A DNA stretch of 64,000 nt, taken from the NCBI RefSeq assembly GCF_027627575.1, contig NZ_CP114065.1, forward strand, positions 4,092,001 through 4,156,000, read 5' to 3'. The notes beneath the pieces were generated by a model that saw only the letters and a program-made list of their open reading frames with translations, was not told the DNA's origin and did no database searches. This document shows positions 33,449 through 41,175 of the stretch, in pieces (the first letter of the stretch is position 1; every line of letters starts with the position of its first letter). The position numbers and the translations under genes were made by a program. This DNA is from Kribbella sp. CA-293567. Its GTDB lineage: Bacteria; Actinomycetota; Actinomycetes; Propionibacteriales; Kribbellaceae.

Positions 33449-34124
33449 CTCCGACGACCCCGCCCTCGCGTCCCGGCGCCTGGCGCACGAATCCCTGCGG
33501 CAGGACGATCCGACCGGCTGGTTCGAGCGCCTGTACTCCGCTGCCGCCGACGGCTCGGCGGTCGTCCCGTGGGACCGCGGTACCGCGCATCCTCTGCTGC
33601 TGGACTGGATCGACACAGCCCAACCGTCCGGCGACGGCCGAAGGGCACTCGTCGTGGGCGCCGGCACCGGCTGGGACGCGGAGCTCATCGCCGACCGCGG
33701 CTACGACACGACTGCCTTCGACATCTCCCCCACCGCTGTCGACACCGCTCAGCAGGCTCACCCCGGCTCGAAGGCCACCTACCAGGTGGCCGACCTGCTG
33801 AACCCACCCACCGACTGGCACCACGCCTTCGACCTGGTGATCGAGATCTACACGGTTCAGGCGCTGCCGATCTCCCTGCAACCCGCCGCCACCGCTCAGG
33901 TCTCCGACTTCGTCCGCCCCGGCGGCACTCTCGTCGTCATCGCCTCCGCCCGCGACGACGACCATTCCCCCGATGCCGCCATCGACGGTCCCCCGTGGCC
34001 CCTGACCCGCTCTGCCATCGATGCGTTCGCCACCTCCGACCTCAAGCTGATCCAGGTGGACCGCTCCCCTAGCCCCACCTCCCGCACAAGCCACCATTGG
34101 CGAGCGGAGTATCTCCGCGACTAG
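33438..34124 (+). CDS. class I SAM-dependent methyltransferase (TPMT-like)
   Basis: 228-residue methyltransferase. Motif I is ALVVGAGTGWDAELIADRG, with the acidic end of strand 2 in TTAFDISPTAV. The next strands are FDLVIEIYTVQALP and PGGTLVVIASARDDD. The N-terminal PTGWFERLYSAA and PWDRGTAHPLLLDWI resemble thiopurine/thiol methyltransferases. Substrate unknown. It overlaps the DNA ligase gene by 11 bp, so the two are cotranscribed, but a functional link is not evident. Confidence 0.85.
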   Translation: MTSDSDDPALASRRLAHESLRQDDPTGWFERLYSAAADGSAVVPWDRGTAHPLLLDWIDTAQPSGDGRRALVVGAGTGWDAELIADRGYDTTAFDISPTAVDTAQQAHPGSKATYQVADLLNPPTDWHHAFDLVIEIYTVQALPISLQPAATAQVSDFVRPGGTLVVIASARDDDHSPDAAIDGPPWPLTRSAIDAFATSDLKLIQVDRSPSPTSRTSHHWRAEYLRD

Positions 34125-34158
34125 CTGAGACTGCGCACGTCTGACCAGGCAGATCGAG

Positions 34159-34174
34159 TAGAACATGTGTTCGA
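34159..34174. promoter_or_regulatory. LexA (SOS) box upstream of the XRE-DUF5753 gene
   Basis: TAGAACATGTGTTCGA matches the actinobacterial SOS-box consensus TCGAAC-N4-GTTCGA at 11 of 12 fixed positions. It lies 20 bp before the start codon at 34194, over the position expected for the -35 of a TAGACT (34183-34188) promoter. LexA repression of this gene is the natural inference. Confidence 0.7.
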
Positions 34175-34193
34175 TAATGAGTTAGACTGCGGT

Positions 34194-35063
34194 ATGGCTG
34201 GGCGAAGTGAGGCGGGGCCCACCGCGTTGCGAATCATGCTGGGATCGCATCTGCGGAGGTTGCGGGAGCGGGCCGGGGTGACCCGGTCGGCTGCGGGCTG
34301 GGCGATCCGGTCCTCGGAGTCGAAGATCAGCCGACTGGAGCTGGGGCGCGTCGGTTTCAAGGAGCGGGATGTCGAGGACCTGCTCACGCTGTACTCCGTC
34401 GACGACGTCGCGGAGCGGGAGCGGTTGCTGCAGCTGGCCCGAGACGCCAACAGTCGCGGCTGGTGGTATCGGTACCACGACGTCACACCGCAGTGGTTCG
34501 ACGACTATCTCGGGCTCGAGGCCGCGGCCGAGCTGATCCGCACCTACGAGCTCCAGTTCGTGCCGGGGCTGCTGCAGACCCCGGAGTACACGCGGGCCGT
34601 GGCTGGGCTCACCTCGGGGAGCGAGCGTTCCACCGCGGAGCTCGACCGGATCGTGGCCCTGCGGACGACCCGGCAAGCCGTCCTCTACCGCGATCCGCCG
34701 CTGCGGCTGTGGGCAGTGATCGAAGAGTCCGTGCTCCGCCGCCCGATCGGCGGGCTGGAGGTCCTGAGCGACCAGCTCGCCGCCCTGATCGAGGCGGTCC
34801 AGCAACCGAATATCACGCTGCAGATCATCCCGCTCGGCAGCGCAGGTCACGCCGCGACGGCCGGCGCGTTCAGCGTGTTGCGCTTCCCCCAGGCCGACCT
34901 GCCCGACGTCGTCTACCTGGAACATCTGACCAGCGCGCTGTACCTCGACAAACGAGACGACCTGGACGCCTACACGCACGTCCTCGACTCGCTGACCGTC
35001 TCCGCGCCGCCGCCCCAGCAGGCCGAGGAGCAACTCACCAGGATCCTCGAGCAACTCGGCTAG
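34194..35063 (+). CDS. XRE-family regulator with DUF5753 domain
   Basis: 289-residue protein: an N-terminal HTH_31-type XRE domain (LGSHLRRLRERAGVTRSAAGWAIRSSESKISRLE) and a C-terminal DUF5753 domain (YELQFVPGLLQTPEYTRAV, YRDPPLRLWAVIEESVLRRPIGG, ITLQIIPLGSAGHAATAGAFSVLRFP, YLDKRDDLDAY). Such proteins in Streptomyces usually pair with a small DUF397 protein and behave as antitoxin-like regulators (Scr1/Scr2 type); no DUF397 gene follows here. ATG 34194 is chosen because the upstream GTG 34167 lies inside a LexA box, and a -10-like TAGACT just upstream would give a leaderless message. Confidence 0.9.
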   Translation: MAGRSEAGPTALRIMLGSHLRRLRERAGVTRSAAGWAIRSSESKISRLELGRVGFKERDVEDLLTLYSVDDVAERERLLQLARDANSRGWWYRYHDVTPQWFDDYLGLEAAAELIRTYELQFVPGLLQTPEYTRAVAGLTSGSERSTAELDRIVALRTTRQAVLYRDPPLRLWAVIEESVLRRPIGGLEVLSDQLAALIEAVQQPNITLQIIPLGSAGHAATAGAFSVLRFPQADLPDVVYLEHLTSALYLDKRDDLDAYTHVLDSLTVSAPPPQQAEEQLTRILEQLG

Positions 35064-35371
35064 CTGTGATGTCCAGGGAGATTGTCCCGTGTTGCAGCGG
35101 TGAGTCGGTGTGACAGGTGAAGGCCGCCGGTTGGGGAGGGAAATGGCCCGGATCGGGGGGAAACCCACCCCAGCCCGTCCGGTCCGTACAGACCGGGCGA
35201 CTCCACCACATCCCGCCGAGCCCGGCGCGGTCCCTGCCAACCGCCCAGATCCAGAAACACAGCCACCCGAACTTGGGGAACAAATTTTGGAGGCGGCACA
35301 CTGGATTCTTGGTGCGCGGCTGTCCGTTCGGGCCGTTCCCGTTCGTCGGTCGGGCACAAGGAGGAACTGCT
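35064..35371. other. 308-bp spacer before the YCII/ECF operon
   Basis: It contains GC-rich sequence, then an A/T-richer run (GGGGAACAAATTTTGGAGG, about 35275-35293) that may hold the YCII-ECF promoter, and AAGGAGG (35358-35364). A short frame here is not convincing as a gene, and no DUF397 partner of the preceding regulator is encoded. Confidence 0.5.
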
Positions 35372-35710
35372 GTGAAGTATCTGCTGATGATCTGTGGTGA
35401 CGAGTCCGCCGCCGAGCACGCCGGCGAAGGATGTGGTGGCTGGTCGGAGGAGATGGAGCGTCGAGGCGTCGTCCGCGGCGGCGCCGGACTCGCCCCTCCC
35501 GCCGACGCGACGACGGTCCGTGTCCGTGACGCCGAGGTGCTGCTGACGGACGGACCGTTCGCCGAGACCAAGGAAATGGTCGGCGGCTTCGTGCTGATCG
35601 AGTGTGCCGATCTCGACGAGGCGATCGAGATCGCCGCGAAACACCCGGCGGCCGGCTACGGCACGATCGAGATCCGCCCGGTGATCGACGGCCCGCCGCC
35701 ATCCCGGTGA
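35372..35710 (+). CDS. YCII-related domain protein (DGPF type)
   Basis: 112-residue ferredoxin-like-fold protein. It begins KYLLMICGDES and has the signature LLTDGPFAETKEMVGGFVLIECADLDEAIEIAAKHP, which gives the DGPF/YCII family its name. Proteins of this type are encoded next to ECF42-type sigma factors and are thought to affect their activity, though the mechanism is unclear. GTG 35372 has AAGGAGG seven bases upstream. The stop codon overlaps the GTG of the sigma gene (GTGA), so translation is coupled. Confidence 0.9.
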   Translation: MKYLLMICGDESAAEHAGEGCGGWSEEMERRGVVRGGAGLAPPADATTVRVRDAEVLLTDGPFAETKEMVGGFVLIECADLDEAIEIAAKHPAAGYGTIEIRPVIDGPPPSR

Positions 35711-37215
35711 CCCCACCCGGCCCAGCACCCGGCGCAGCGAACGGCCCAGCGGGTGGTCCAGCGCCCGGCACGGCTAACGGCCCAGCGCCCGGCACGGCTA
35801 ACGGTCCGGCACCCGGCACGGCTAACGGCCCAGCGCCCGGCACGGCTAACGGTCCGGCACCCGGCACGGCTAACGGTCCGGCACCCGGTACGGCTAACGG
35901 TCCGGCACCCGGTACGGCGAACGGTCCGGCACCCGATCCGGCGGCCGGCGAAGAGCCACCCCTCGTCCGGCGGCGGCGCGAGGTGGAGGAGGCGGTCGCG
36001 CGGGCGTTCCGGGAGGAGTGGGGGCAGTTGGTCGCCACGCTGATTCGGGTGACGGCCGACTGGGATCTCGCCGAGGAATGCGCGCAGGACGCGTTCGCCG
36101 TCGCCCTGGAGCGTTGGCCCGGCGACGGCATCCCCGACCGGCCCGGCGCCTGGCTGACCACGACCGCGCGCAACCGGGCCATCGACCGGCTGCGCCGTGA
36201 GGCGGTGGGCGCCGCCAAGCTACGAGAGGTCGCCGCAATGGCCGAAGACACGGTTGACGACGCACCGGCCGGTGCCGTGCCCGACGACCGGCTGAGCCTG
36301 ATGTTCACCTGCTGCCACCCGGCGCTGGGAGTCGAAGCCCGGGTCGCCCTGACCCTGCGCACCCTGGCGGGACTCAGTACCGCGGAGATCGCCCGGGCCT
36401 TTCTCGTCACCGAGCAGACCATGCAGAAGCGCATCAACCGCGCCAAACAGAAGATCAGGAACGCGGCCATCCCGTACCGCGTCCCACCCGCACACCTCCT
36501 CCCCGACCGCACCCCCGCCGTGCTGGCCGTTCTCTACCTGCTCTTCAACGAGGGCTACAGCGCGACGACCGGAGCAGATCTCGTCCGCCGGAAGCTCAGC
36601 GCCGAGGCGATCCGCCTGACCCAGGTCCTGGCCCAGTTGATGCCGGACGAGCCCGAGGTCGGTGGCCTGCTGGCCCTGATGACCCTGCACGACGCGCGCA
36701 GCGCGAGCCGCCAGGACGAGGCCGGGCGGCTGATTCCCCTGGAGGAGCAGGATCGAAGCCAGTGGGACGCCGGCAAGATCGCCGAAGGCATCGACGTACT
36801 GGAGACCGCACTCCGCCGGCGTGAGCCCGGTCCGTACCAGATCCAGGCCGCCATCGCCGCCTGCCACGCCACCGCGAAGGATGCCCAGGGCACCGATTGG
36901 CCGCAGATCGCCGGGCTGTACGGCCAGCTCGCTCGCCGGCTCCCCACGCCGGTCGTCCGGCTCAACCAGGCAGTCGCGATCGGCATGGCCGAAGGTCCCG
37001 AAGCCGGGCTCCTGGTCGTCGACGAATTGGTTGCCTCAGGCACCTTGCCGGGCTATCACCTGCTGACAGCCACCCGGGCCGATCTGCTCCGCCGGGCCGG
37101 CCGCCACGACGAGGCCGCGACCGCGTACCGCGAGGCCCTCGGCCAGGCACCCACCGACACCGAACGCGCCTTCCTGCAGCAAAGGATCGAAGAAGCCGCT
37201 CCCGACGGTGGCTGA
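35707..37215 (+). CDS. ECF sigma factor of the ECF42 type with C-terminal TPR-like domain and N-terminal repeat
   Basis: 502-residue sigma factor paired with the YCII gene. Residues 1-77 are a repetitive Pro/Ala/Gly/Asn tract containing GPAPGTAN seven times, not part of the family core. Region 2 follows (VARAFREEWGQLVATLIRVTADWDLAEECAQDAF, PGAWLTTTARNRAIDRLRR), then region 4 (LAGLSTAEIARAFLVTEQTMQKRINRAKQKI) and the long C-terminal DUF6596/TPR-like part (LYLLFNEGYSAT, RREPGPYQIQAAIAACHA) typical of ECF42, which lacks a classical anti-sigma factor. GTG 35707 is set by the GTGA overlap; the true start could lie after the repeat. Confidence 0.9.
   Translation: MTPPGPAPGAANGPAGGPAPGTANGPAPGTANGPAPGTANGPAPGTANGPAPGTANGPAPGTANGPAPGTANGPAPDPAAGEEPPLVRRRREVEEAVARAFREEWGQLVATLIRVTADWDLAEECAQDAFAVALERWPGDGIPDRPGAWLTTTARNRAIDRLRREAVGAAKLREVAAMAEDTVDDAPAGAVPDDRLSLMFTCCHPALGVEARVALTLRTLAGLSTAEIARAFLVTEQTMQKRINRAKQKIRNAAIPYRVPPAHLLPDRTPAVLAVLYLLFNEGYSATTGADLVRRKLSAEAIRLTQVLAQLMPDEPEVGGLLALMTLHDARSASRQDEAGRLIPLEEQDRSQWDAGKIAEGIDVLETALRRREPGPYQIQAAIAACHATAKDAQGTDWPQIAGLYGQLARRLPTPVVRLNQAVAIGMAEGPEAGLLVVDELVASGTLPGYHLLTATRADLLRRAGRHDEAATAYREALGQAPTDTERAFLQQRIEEAAPDGG
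35755..35922 (+). repeat. 7 x 24-bp in-frame tandem repeat
   Basis: Seven consecutive 24-bp units, each encoding GPAPGTAN, vary only at synonymous positions (GGCCCA/GGTCCA/GGTCCG, GGCACG/GGTACG, GCTAAC/GCGAAC). Partial copies flank the block (GPAPGAAN before, GPAPDPAAG after). Confidence 0.95.
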
Positions 37216-37250
37216 CACCATGCGGCCGAGTGACGAGTTCTGTGCCGCGG

Positions 37251-38336
37251 TCAGTGCTGGAGATCGGTCATGCCGAGCCACTCCGCCAGACTCTCCAGTT
37301 CGCTCTGGACGTCCTTGCTGATCCGGCGACTGAACGCGACGTCCTCGTGGACAGCGTTCACCCGCAGCACGGAGGCCTTCCGGTCAGCTGTCGCATCGAC
37401 CTTGCCGACCAGTTGATCGCCGTGCAGGACCGGCAGCGCGAAGTATCCCCAGCGGCGTTTCGCGGCCGGCTTGTACATCTCCAGCGTGTACTCGAAGCCG
37501 AACAGCTCTTCCGCCCGGCCACGGTTGTGAACCAGCCGGTCGAAGGGTGACAGCAGCGCAGTACGGCCGGCGAAGTCGTCGGTTTCGAGCGCGGCGGGAT
37601 CCACCCGCCACTCTCCCTTGGTGCCTTCGACCTCGGCCGGCTCACCGACGAACCCGACGATCCAGGGCTCGACCGGCACCGCCGTACCCTTCGCCCGCGC
37701 GATCCCCAGCGACCGCAGGCGCCGCTCGTTCTTCCGCCGGGTCGCCTCCTCGACGGTCGGGACCACCAGGTCGGCCGGATACACCCGCTCGGCGAGATCC
37801 CATTTCCGCTCCCGGCCGATCCGGCCGGAGATCGCGACCTCGCCGCGCGACATCAGGCACTCCAGCAGCTGCGTGACGTTGCGGTCGTTGGTCCAGCCGG
37901 TCGAGGCCCACGGCACGACAGACGTGTCGGGAATCTCCCGCGAGGTCAGCGGACCTCGCTCGCCGAGCAGTTCGAGGACGTCGCGCCGGAAAGTTTCGTT
38001 CTTCCGCAGCCACTCCCGCATCCGCTCCCACTCCGGCCAGTCCGCGGCTCCGGCGAGGTACAGCCCGACGTCGCTGGCCGGACGGATCAGCGCGTTGTGC
38101 TCGAACAGCGTCCGGTCGATCTCCAGGGCCTGCCGCAGCCGGGCCGGCTCGTAGACCGCGCCCAGCCGGCTCCAGGCCACCAGGTCGGCGTTCGGCGCGA
38201 CCGCCGCGGTCGGATCGACCTGCAGCAAGGTCAGATCGTGGACCATCGTCACCAGGTCCGCCGGCCGGTCAGCGGTCAGCAACTGAGCCCGTACGGCGAT
38301 CCGTCGCGCCTGCTGCCTGGTCAGCTGCAGTACCAC
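37251..38336 (-). CDS. winged-helix DNA-binding domain protein (HTH_42)
   Basis: 361-residue member of the HTH_42/YcaQ-like family. The N-terminus LTRQQARRIAVRAQLL and TLLQVDPTAAVAPNADLVAWSRLG, the middle wHTH segments (LGERGPLTSREIPDTS, VTQLLECLMSRGEVAISGRIGRERKWDLAERVYP) and the C-terminal LLSPFDRLVHNRGRAEELFGFEYTLEMYKPAAKRRWGYFALPVLHGDQLVGKVD pattern are diagnostic. E. coli YcaQ is a glycosylase that unhooks DNA interstrand crosslinks, and actinobacterial AlkZ protects against azinomycin, so a DNA-repair glycosylase role is plausible. GTG 38336 shares one base with the upstream stop codon (TAGTG). Confidence 0.87.
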   Translation of the reverse strand: MVLQLTRQQARRIAVRAQLLTADRPADLVTMVHDLTLLQVDPTAAVAPNADLVAWSRLGAVYEPARLRQALEIDRTLFEHNALIRPASDVGLYLAGAADWPEWERMREWLRKNETFRRDVLELLGERGPLTSREIPDTSVVPWASTGWTNDRNVTQLLECLMSRGEVAISGRIGRERKWDLAERVYPADLVVPTVEEATRRKNERRLRSLGIARAKGTAVPVEPWIVGFVGEPAEVEGTKGEWRVDPAALETDDFAGRTALLSPFDRLVHNRGRAEELFGFEYTLEMYKPAAKRRWGYFALPVLHGDQLVGKVDATADRKASVLRVNAVHEDVAFSRRISKDVQSELESLAEWLGMTDLQH

Positions 38337-39232
38337 TAGTCCCACTCCCAATCGATGCCGACGACACCGCGATCCACCGCCGGTACGACGACGTGCACCC
38401 GGCCGTCCGGCGTCATCATCAGTTCGCGGCGCAGGAAGTCCGGCCCCGCCGTGTGATGCCGGCGGAACTCGCTCACCCGGACCGGGAGCGCCGCCCGGTC
38501 GAACTGGATCTCCAGCACGTGGTGCGTGCCGGCCCACTCGTGGAAGCGATAGTAGTGCGTCGACGGGATGCCGTTCAGATCGACGATCTCGTACTGCACC
38601 ACGGTCGTGTCGCCGATCATCAGGGTGCGATCGAGCAACAACTCGCCGAGCACCGCACCGGCCTCCGGATCACGGGCCACCCGCCCGGTCCGGCAACCGG
38701 CCAGCCCCCGGGGCACGATCCGCGCCGGATCCGACCCCGGCTCGCCCTGATGGACGACGATCTGGCGGTCCACCTCCTTGACCGCGACCAGCGCCTGGAT
38801 CACCCGCTTGGTGGACGGGCTGCGGTCAGCGCCGATCACCAGCTCCTCGACCACGGTGATGCTGCGCATCCGGCCATGGGCGTCGCGGCGTACCTCGTCG
38901 AGCAGGCGGATCAGCGTCGGCGCGTTATCGACCACGGCGTACGGGCGGGTGGTGGCCTCGACGGCCGGCGGGATCCGGACGGCGAGCCAGCCGGCCGGGA
39001 GGTCCAACAGGTCCTCGAGTGCGGTCACCACTGCCAGTGAACCCGCGCGCGGATGGCGGCTGCCGCTCTGCCACGTGCTGAGGGTGGCGACACCGACGTG
39101 CAGTCCTTGGTCGGCAAGACGGGCCTGAATCCGGTTGAGCGCCAGCCCACGGTTCGCGATCGCGGCTCGGAGCGCGTCCGCGAACGGCGCTTCCGGGCCG
39201 ACGCCGGGAACGTGGGTCCGCGCTTGCGTCAT
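38336..39232 (-). CDS. XRE-type helix-turn-helix protein with unknown C-terminal domain
   Basis: 298-residue protein. Residues 15-75 look like an XRE helix-turn-helix (FADALRAAIANRGLALNRIQARLADQGLHVGVATLSTWQSG). The C-terminal 200 residues (ITVVEELVIGADRSPSTKRVIQALVAV, YYRFHEWAGTHHVLEIQFDRAALPVRVSEFRR) are beta-rich and not a family I can name. It is coupled to the HTH_42 gene downstream. A near-perfect palindrome 34 bp upstream of its ATG (39232) may be its own operator. Confidence 0.75.
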   Translation of the reverse strand: MTQARTHVPGVGPEAPFADALRAAIANRGLALNRIQARLADQGLHVGVATLSTWQSGSRHPRAGSLAVVTALEDLLDLPAGWLAVRIPPAVEATTRPYAVVDNAPTLIRLLDEVRRDAHGRMRSITVVEELVIGADRSPSTKRVIQALVAVKEVDRQIVVHQGEPGSDPARIVPRGLAGCRTGRVARDPEAGAVLGELLLDRTLMIGDTTVVQYEIVDLNGIPSTHYYRFHEWAGTHHVLEIQFDRAALPVRVSEFRRHHTAGPDFLRRELMMTPDGRVHVVVPAVDRGVVGIDWEWD

Positions 39233-39265
39233 CTCCGCTCCCGGGCCGAGGCAGGTTTGCGTCAG

Positions 39266-39334
39266 TGTAAACGTTCACAACCCGGCCGAGCAGGCAGCGA
39301 CCCGCTGCCGTTCACCTCGGGCCGGCTGTTCACA
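39266..39334. promoter_or_regulatory. palindrome and GTTCAC repeats between XRE gene and secreted-protease gene
   Basis: TGTAAACGTTCACA (39266-39279) is a 14-bp palindrome with one mismatched pair. GTTCAC recurs at 39310-39315 and 39328-39333. All three lie in the 193-bp divergent spacer, suggesting cooperative binding by a regulator, possibly the adjacent XRE protein. Confidence 0.45.
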
Positions 39335-39425
39335 CCGCCCCGGCGAGGCCGGAATCACACCTTGTCCGCCGGTGGCCGAGTGATCACGATGAGTGCCCTC
39401 ACCGCCCCAGTGAAGGAGGCCCCCT

Positions 39426-40037
39426 ATGAGGAGGGTCAGTACTCCCCGCACCAGGTCGTGGCTCGCGGCAACGATCGTGGGTCTGGCAGCGCTGCTGCCG
39501 CTCGCGCCCGTCGCCTCCGCCGCCGCTCCGGTCGCCCCCACCGCGTCGGCTGTCGCCGCCAGCCGCTACCTGAACCTCACCGGCCAGGCACAGGAGAAGT
39601 CGAACTGGTGCTGGGCCGCCACCGGCAACAGCATCGCCCGGTACTACGGCAAGAACTACTCGCAGAACCAGTTCTGCAACCTGGCCTTCGGCTACAGCCA
39701 GAACGCCGCCTGCCCGAACGACCAGGCCACTCTGGCCAACGACCAGCGGGCGTTCCGCGCCATCGGGATCACCCCGGGCAGCTACGTCAACGGCACCCTG
39801 AGCTTCAGCACCCTCGTCACCGAGATCAACGCCAACCGCCCGGTGATGACCCGGATCGGCTGGAAGGCCGGCGGCGGTCACATGATGGACATCATCGGCT
39901 ACGACTCGGCCGACTCGTCGATCGAGTACTACAACCCGTGGGGCAGCGATCCCCGGTACAACTACTCGACCTACAACTGGTACCGCAACAACACGCAGTT
40001 CGCCTGGACGCACTCGCTCTACCGGATCGGAGCCTGA
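39426..40037 (+). CDS. secreted papain-like cysteine protease
   Basis: 203-residue exported protease of the papain-like (C70/AvrRpt2-type or C39-like) group. The signal peptide is residues 1-33 (RRVSTPRTRSWLAATIVGLAALLP, ending ASA-AA). The mature domain shows catalytic Cys62 in NWCWAATGNSIARYY, His152 in GGGHMMDIIGYD and Asn170 in EYYNPWGSD. There are further cysteines at 84 and 96. There is no prodomain of classic length, so it may be active directly or act on a peptide bond in a specific partner. A good GGAGG precedes ATG 39426. The next gene begins three bases after the stop. Confidence 0.88.
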   Translation: MRRVSTPRTRSWLAATIVGLAALLPLAPVASAAAPVAPTASAVAASRYLNLTGQAQEKSNWCWAATGNSIARYYGKNYSQNQFCNLAFGYSQNAACPNDQATLANDQRAFRAIGITPGSYVNGTLSFSTLVTEINANRPVMTRIGWKAGGGHMMDIIGYDSADSSIEYYNPWGSDPRYNYSTYNWYRNNTQFAWTHSLYRIGA

Positions 40038-40040
40038 GCC

Positions 40041-40805
40041 ATGATCCCCGTGAAGCACCTGGTACTGCGTACCGCGGCCGGCCTGGTCGGCACCTTCCTC
40101 GCCTTCTCGGTCACCGCCACCGCCACCGCCGCTTCTGGCCCCGACCTCGCGGCGGCCGCCAACGCTGCCCACTCGGCCGAAGCCACCAAGCTGCTGAACA
40201 AAGCTGCCCAGTCCCACAGCACCGGTTCCGCGAAGAGTTCAGCGACCTCCAAGCTCGCCGTCCAGCAGGCCACTATCCCGGTCTACGCGCTGAGCGCCGA
40301 CTTCGTCCGCACCGGGTCCGGTGACGTCGGCACCCTCTGGTACGTCGCGACTCCGGCCACCAAGGGCAGCACCAAGCTGACCGTCTTCACCGCACCCGAC
40401 CAAGCCGGCGCCTGGCACCCTGTCAACGTCGCCACCGGTAACACCGAAGCGACGATGGCAGCAGCCGCCCGCGGCGGGAAGCTGCTGACCGAGCCGCAGA
40501 TCGGCGCCTGGTACGCCGTCAACGGCAGCACCCTGCGAGCCCTCAACCCGGAAGCGACCAAGGCCGTCGGTAGCAACCCGGTCAGCCTGGCGGCGTACCG
40601 GCAGCAGGTCAGCAGCCGCTACGCGGACAAGCAGGCCGACAGCGCGTACGCGAAGAACGGCACGGCCGGTGGCTACAACGAGTCCGCCACCGTGACCAGA
40701 ACCAGCACCGGTCCGGACACTGGCCTGGTGCTGGCCGGCGGTGCGGCGCTCACGACGGCTCTTGCCGCCGTCGTCCTCCTCACCCGCCGCAGGCGCGCCA
40801 ACTGA
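40041..40805 (+). CDS. exported, C-terminally membrane-anchored protein of unknown function
   Basis: 254-residue protein with a signal peptide (about residues 1-30, AFSVTATATAASG), a Ser/Ala/Thr-rich stalk, a central beta-rich region (VGTLWYVATPATKGSTKLTVFTAPDQAG) and a C-terminal hydrophobic helix (LVLAGGAALTTALAAVVLL) ending in RRRRAN. This is the layout of a surface protein, but without an LPxTG box, so it is membrane-anchored rather than sortase-linked. It follows the papain-like protease by three bases and ends at a strong terminator, so the two form a dedicated two-gene unit; it may be a substrate, inhibitor or anchor for the protease (inference). Confidence 0.8.
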   Translation: MIPVKHLVLRTAAGLVGTFLAFSVTATATAASGPDLAAAANAAHSAEATKLLNKAAQSHSTGSAKSSATSKLAVQQATIPVYALSADFVRTGSGDVGTLWYVATPATKGSTKLTVFTAPDQAGAWHPVNVATGNTEATMAAAARGGKLLTEPQIGAWYAVNGSTLRALNPEATKAVGSNPVSLAAYRQQVSSRYADKQADSAYAKNGTAGGYNESATVTRTSTGPDTGLVLAGGAALTTALAAVVLLTRRRRAN

Positions 40806-41175
40806 AGCCGGTTCGGCCGGGTCCGGGGTACCCCTCCCCCGGACCCGGCCGAACTTTTCGGTGACCTGAAATATCCAGCGGACCTCCCTGCGGCTACGAT
40901 TGGGACAGCACCAAACATCGGCGACGCTTCTCGCGCCGCCGATCACCTCGTGACGGCAGCGCCTGCCGACTGGCATCGACCGTCGATGGTCGGTTCCACC
41001 CCGGTGGCCGGCTCCGCCGGACTCATCTCGACCGCTCCAGGAGCGGTGCGCCCGAGCCGCCCGCAGATCGGCCGGCCCGGACCACTTCCTGCGAGGTCGT
41101 GCCGTCCGCACGAGGGCGTGCGGTGCCGCCGTACCGCCATGGCAAGCTCGCCGTGGCAGTCCTGAGGAGGAAAGT
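40806..41175. other. 370-bp spacer upstream of the helicase gene
   Basis: It starts with a perfect terminator (listed). The rest has small GC hairpins (for example ACCGCTCC-A-GGAGCGGT near 41028-41045, and CCGCACG/CGTGCGG near 41105-41123) and a GAGGAGG ribosome-binding site at 41164-41170. A possible reading frame 40950-41165 has no protein-like features and overlaps these hairpins. Confidence 0.5.
40811..40858 (+). terminator. strong intrinsic terminator of the protease/surface-protein operon
   Basis: Perfect 18-bp stem (GTTCGGCCGGGTCCGGGG and complement), 8-nt loop, followed directly by TTTT, five bases past the stop codon. Confidence 0.92.

Noticed and set aside
35110..35400. A frame after the DUF5753 gene whose end (NCCEVSADDLW) recalls DUF397
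   Set aside because: That end is an out-of-frame reading of the start of the YCII gene; the rest is low-complexity Pro/Arg and does not fit DUF397.
35755..35922. Regularly repeated 24-bp units considered as a CRISPR array
   Set aside because: The units are contiguous without spacers, in frame and vary synonymously, so this is a coding tandem repeat.
34182..36512. A 776-codon open frame on the minus strand opposite the XRE and ECF genes, with repeated AVPGAGPL units
   Set aside because: It is the antisense image of the 24-bp repeat and of two well-supported genes; its composition is Arg/Pro/Ser noise with no domain.
40950..41165. A 71-codon frame upstream of the SNF2 gene
   Set aside because: GC-hairpin-containing spacer, random-looking composition, no ribosome-binding site.
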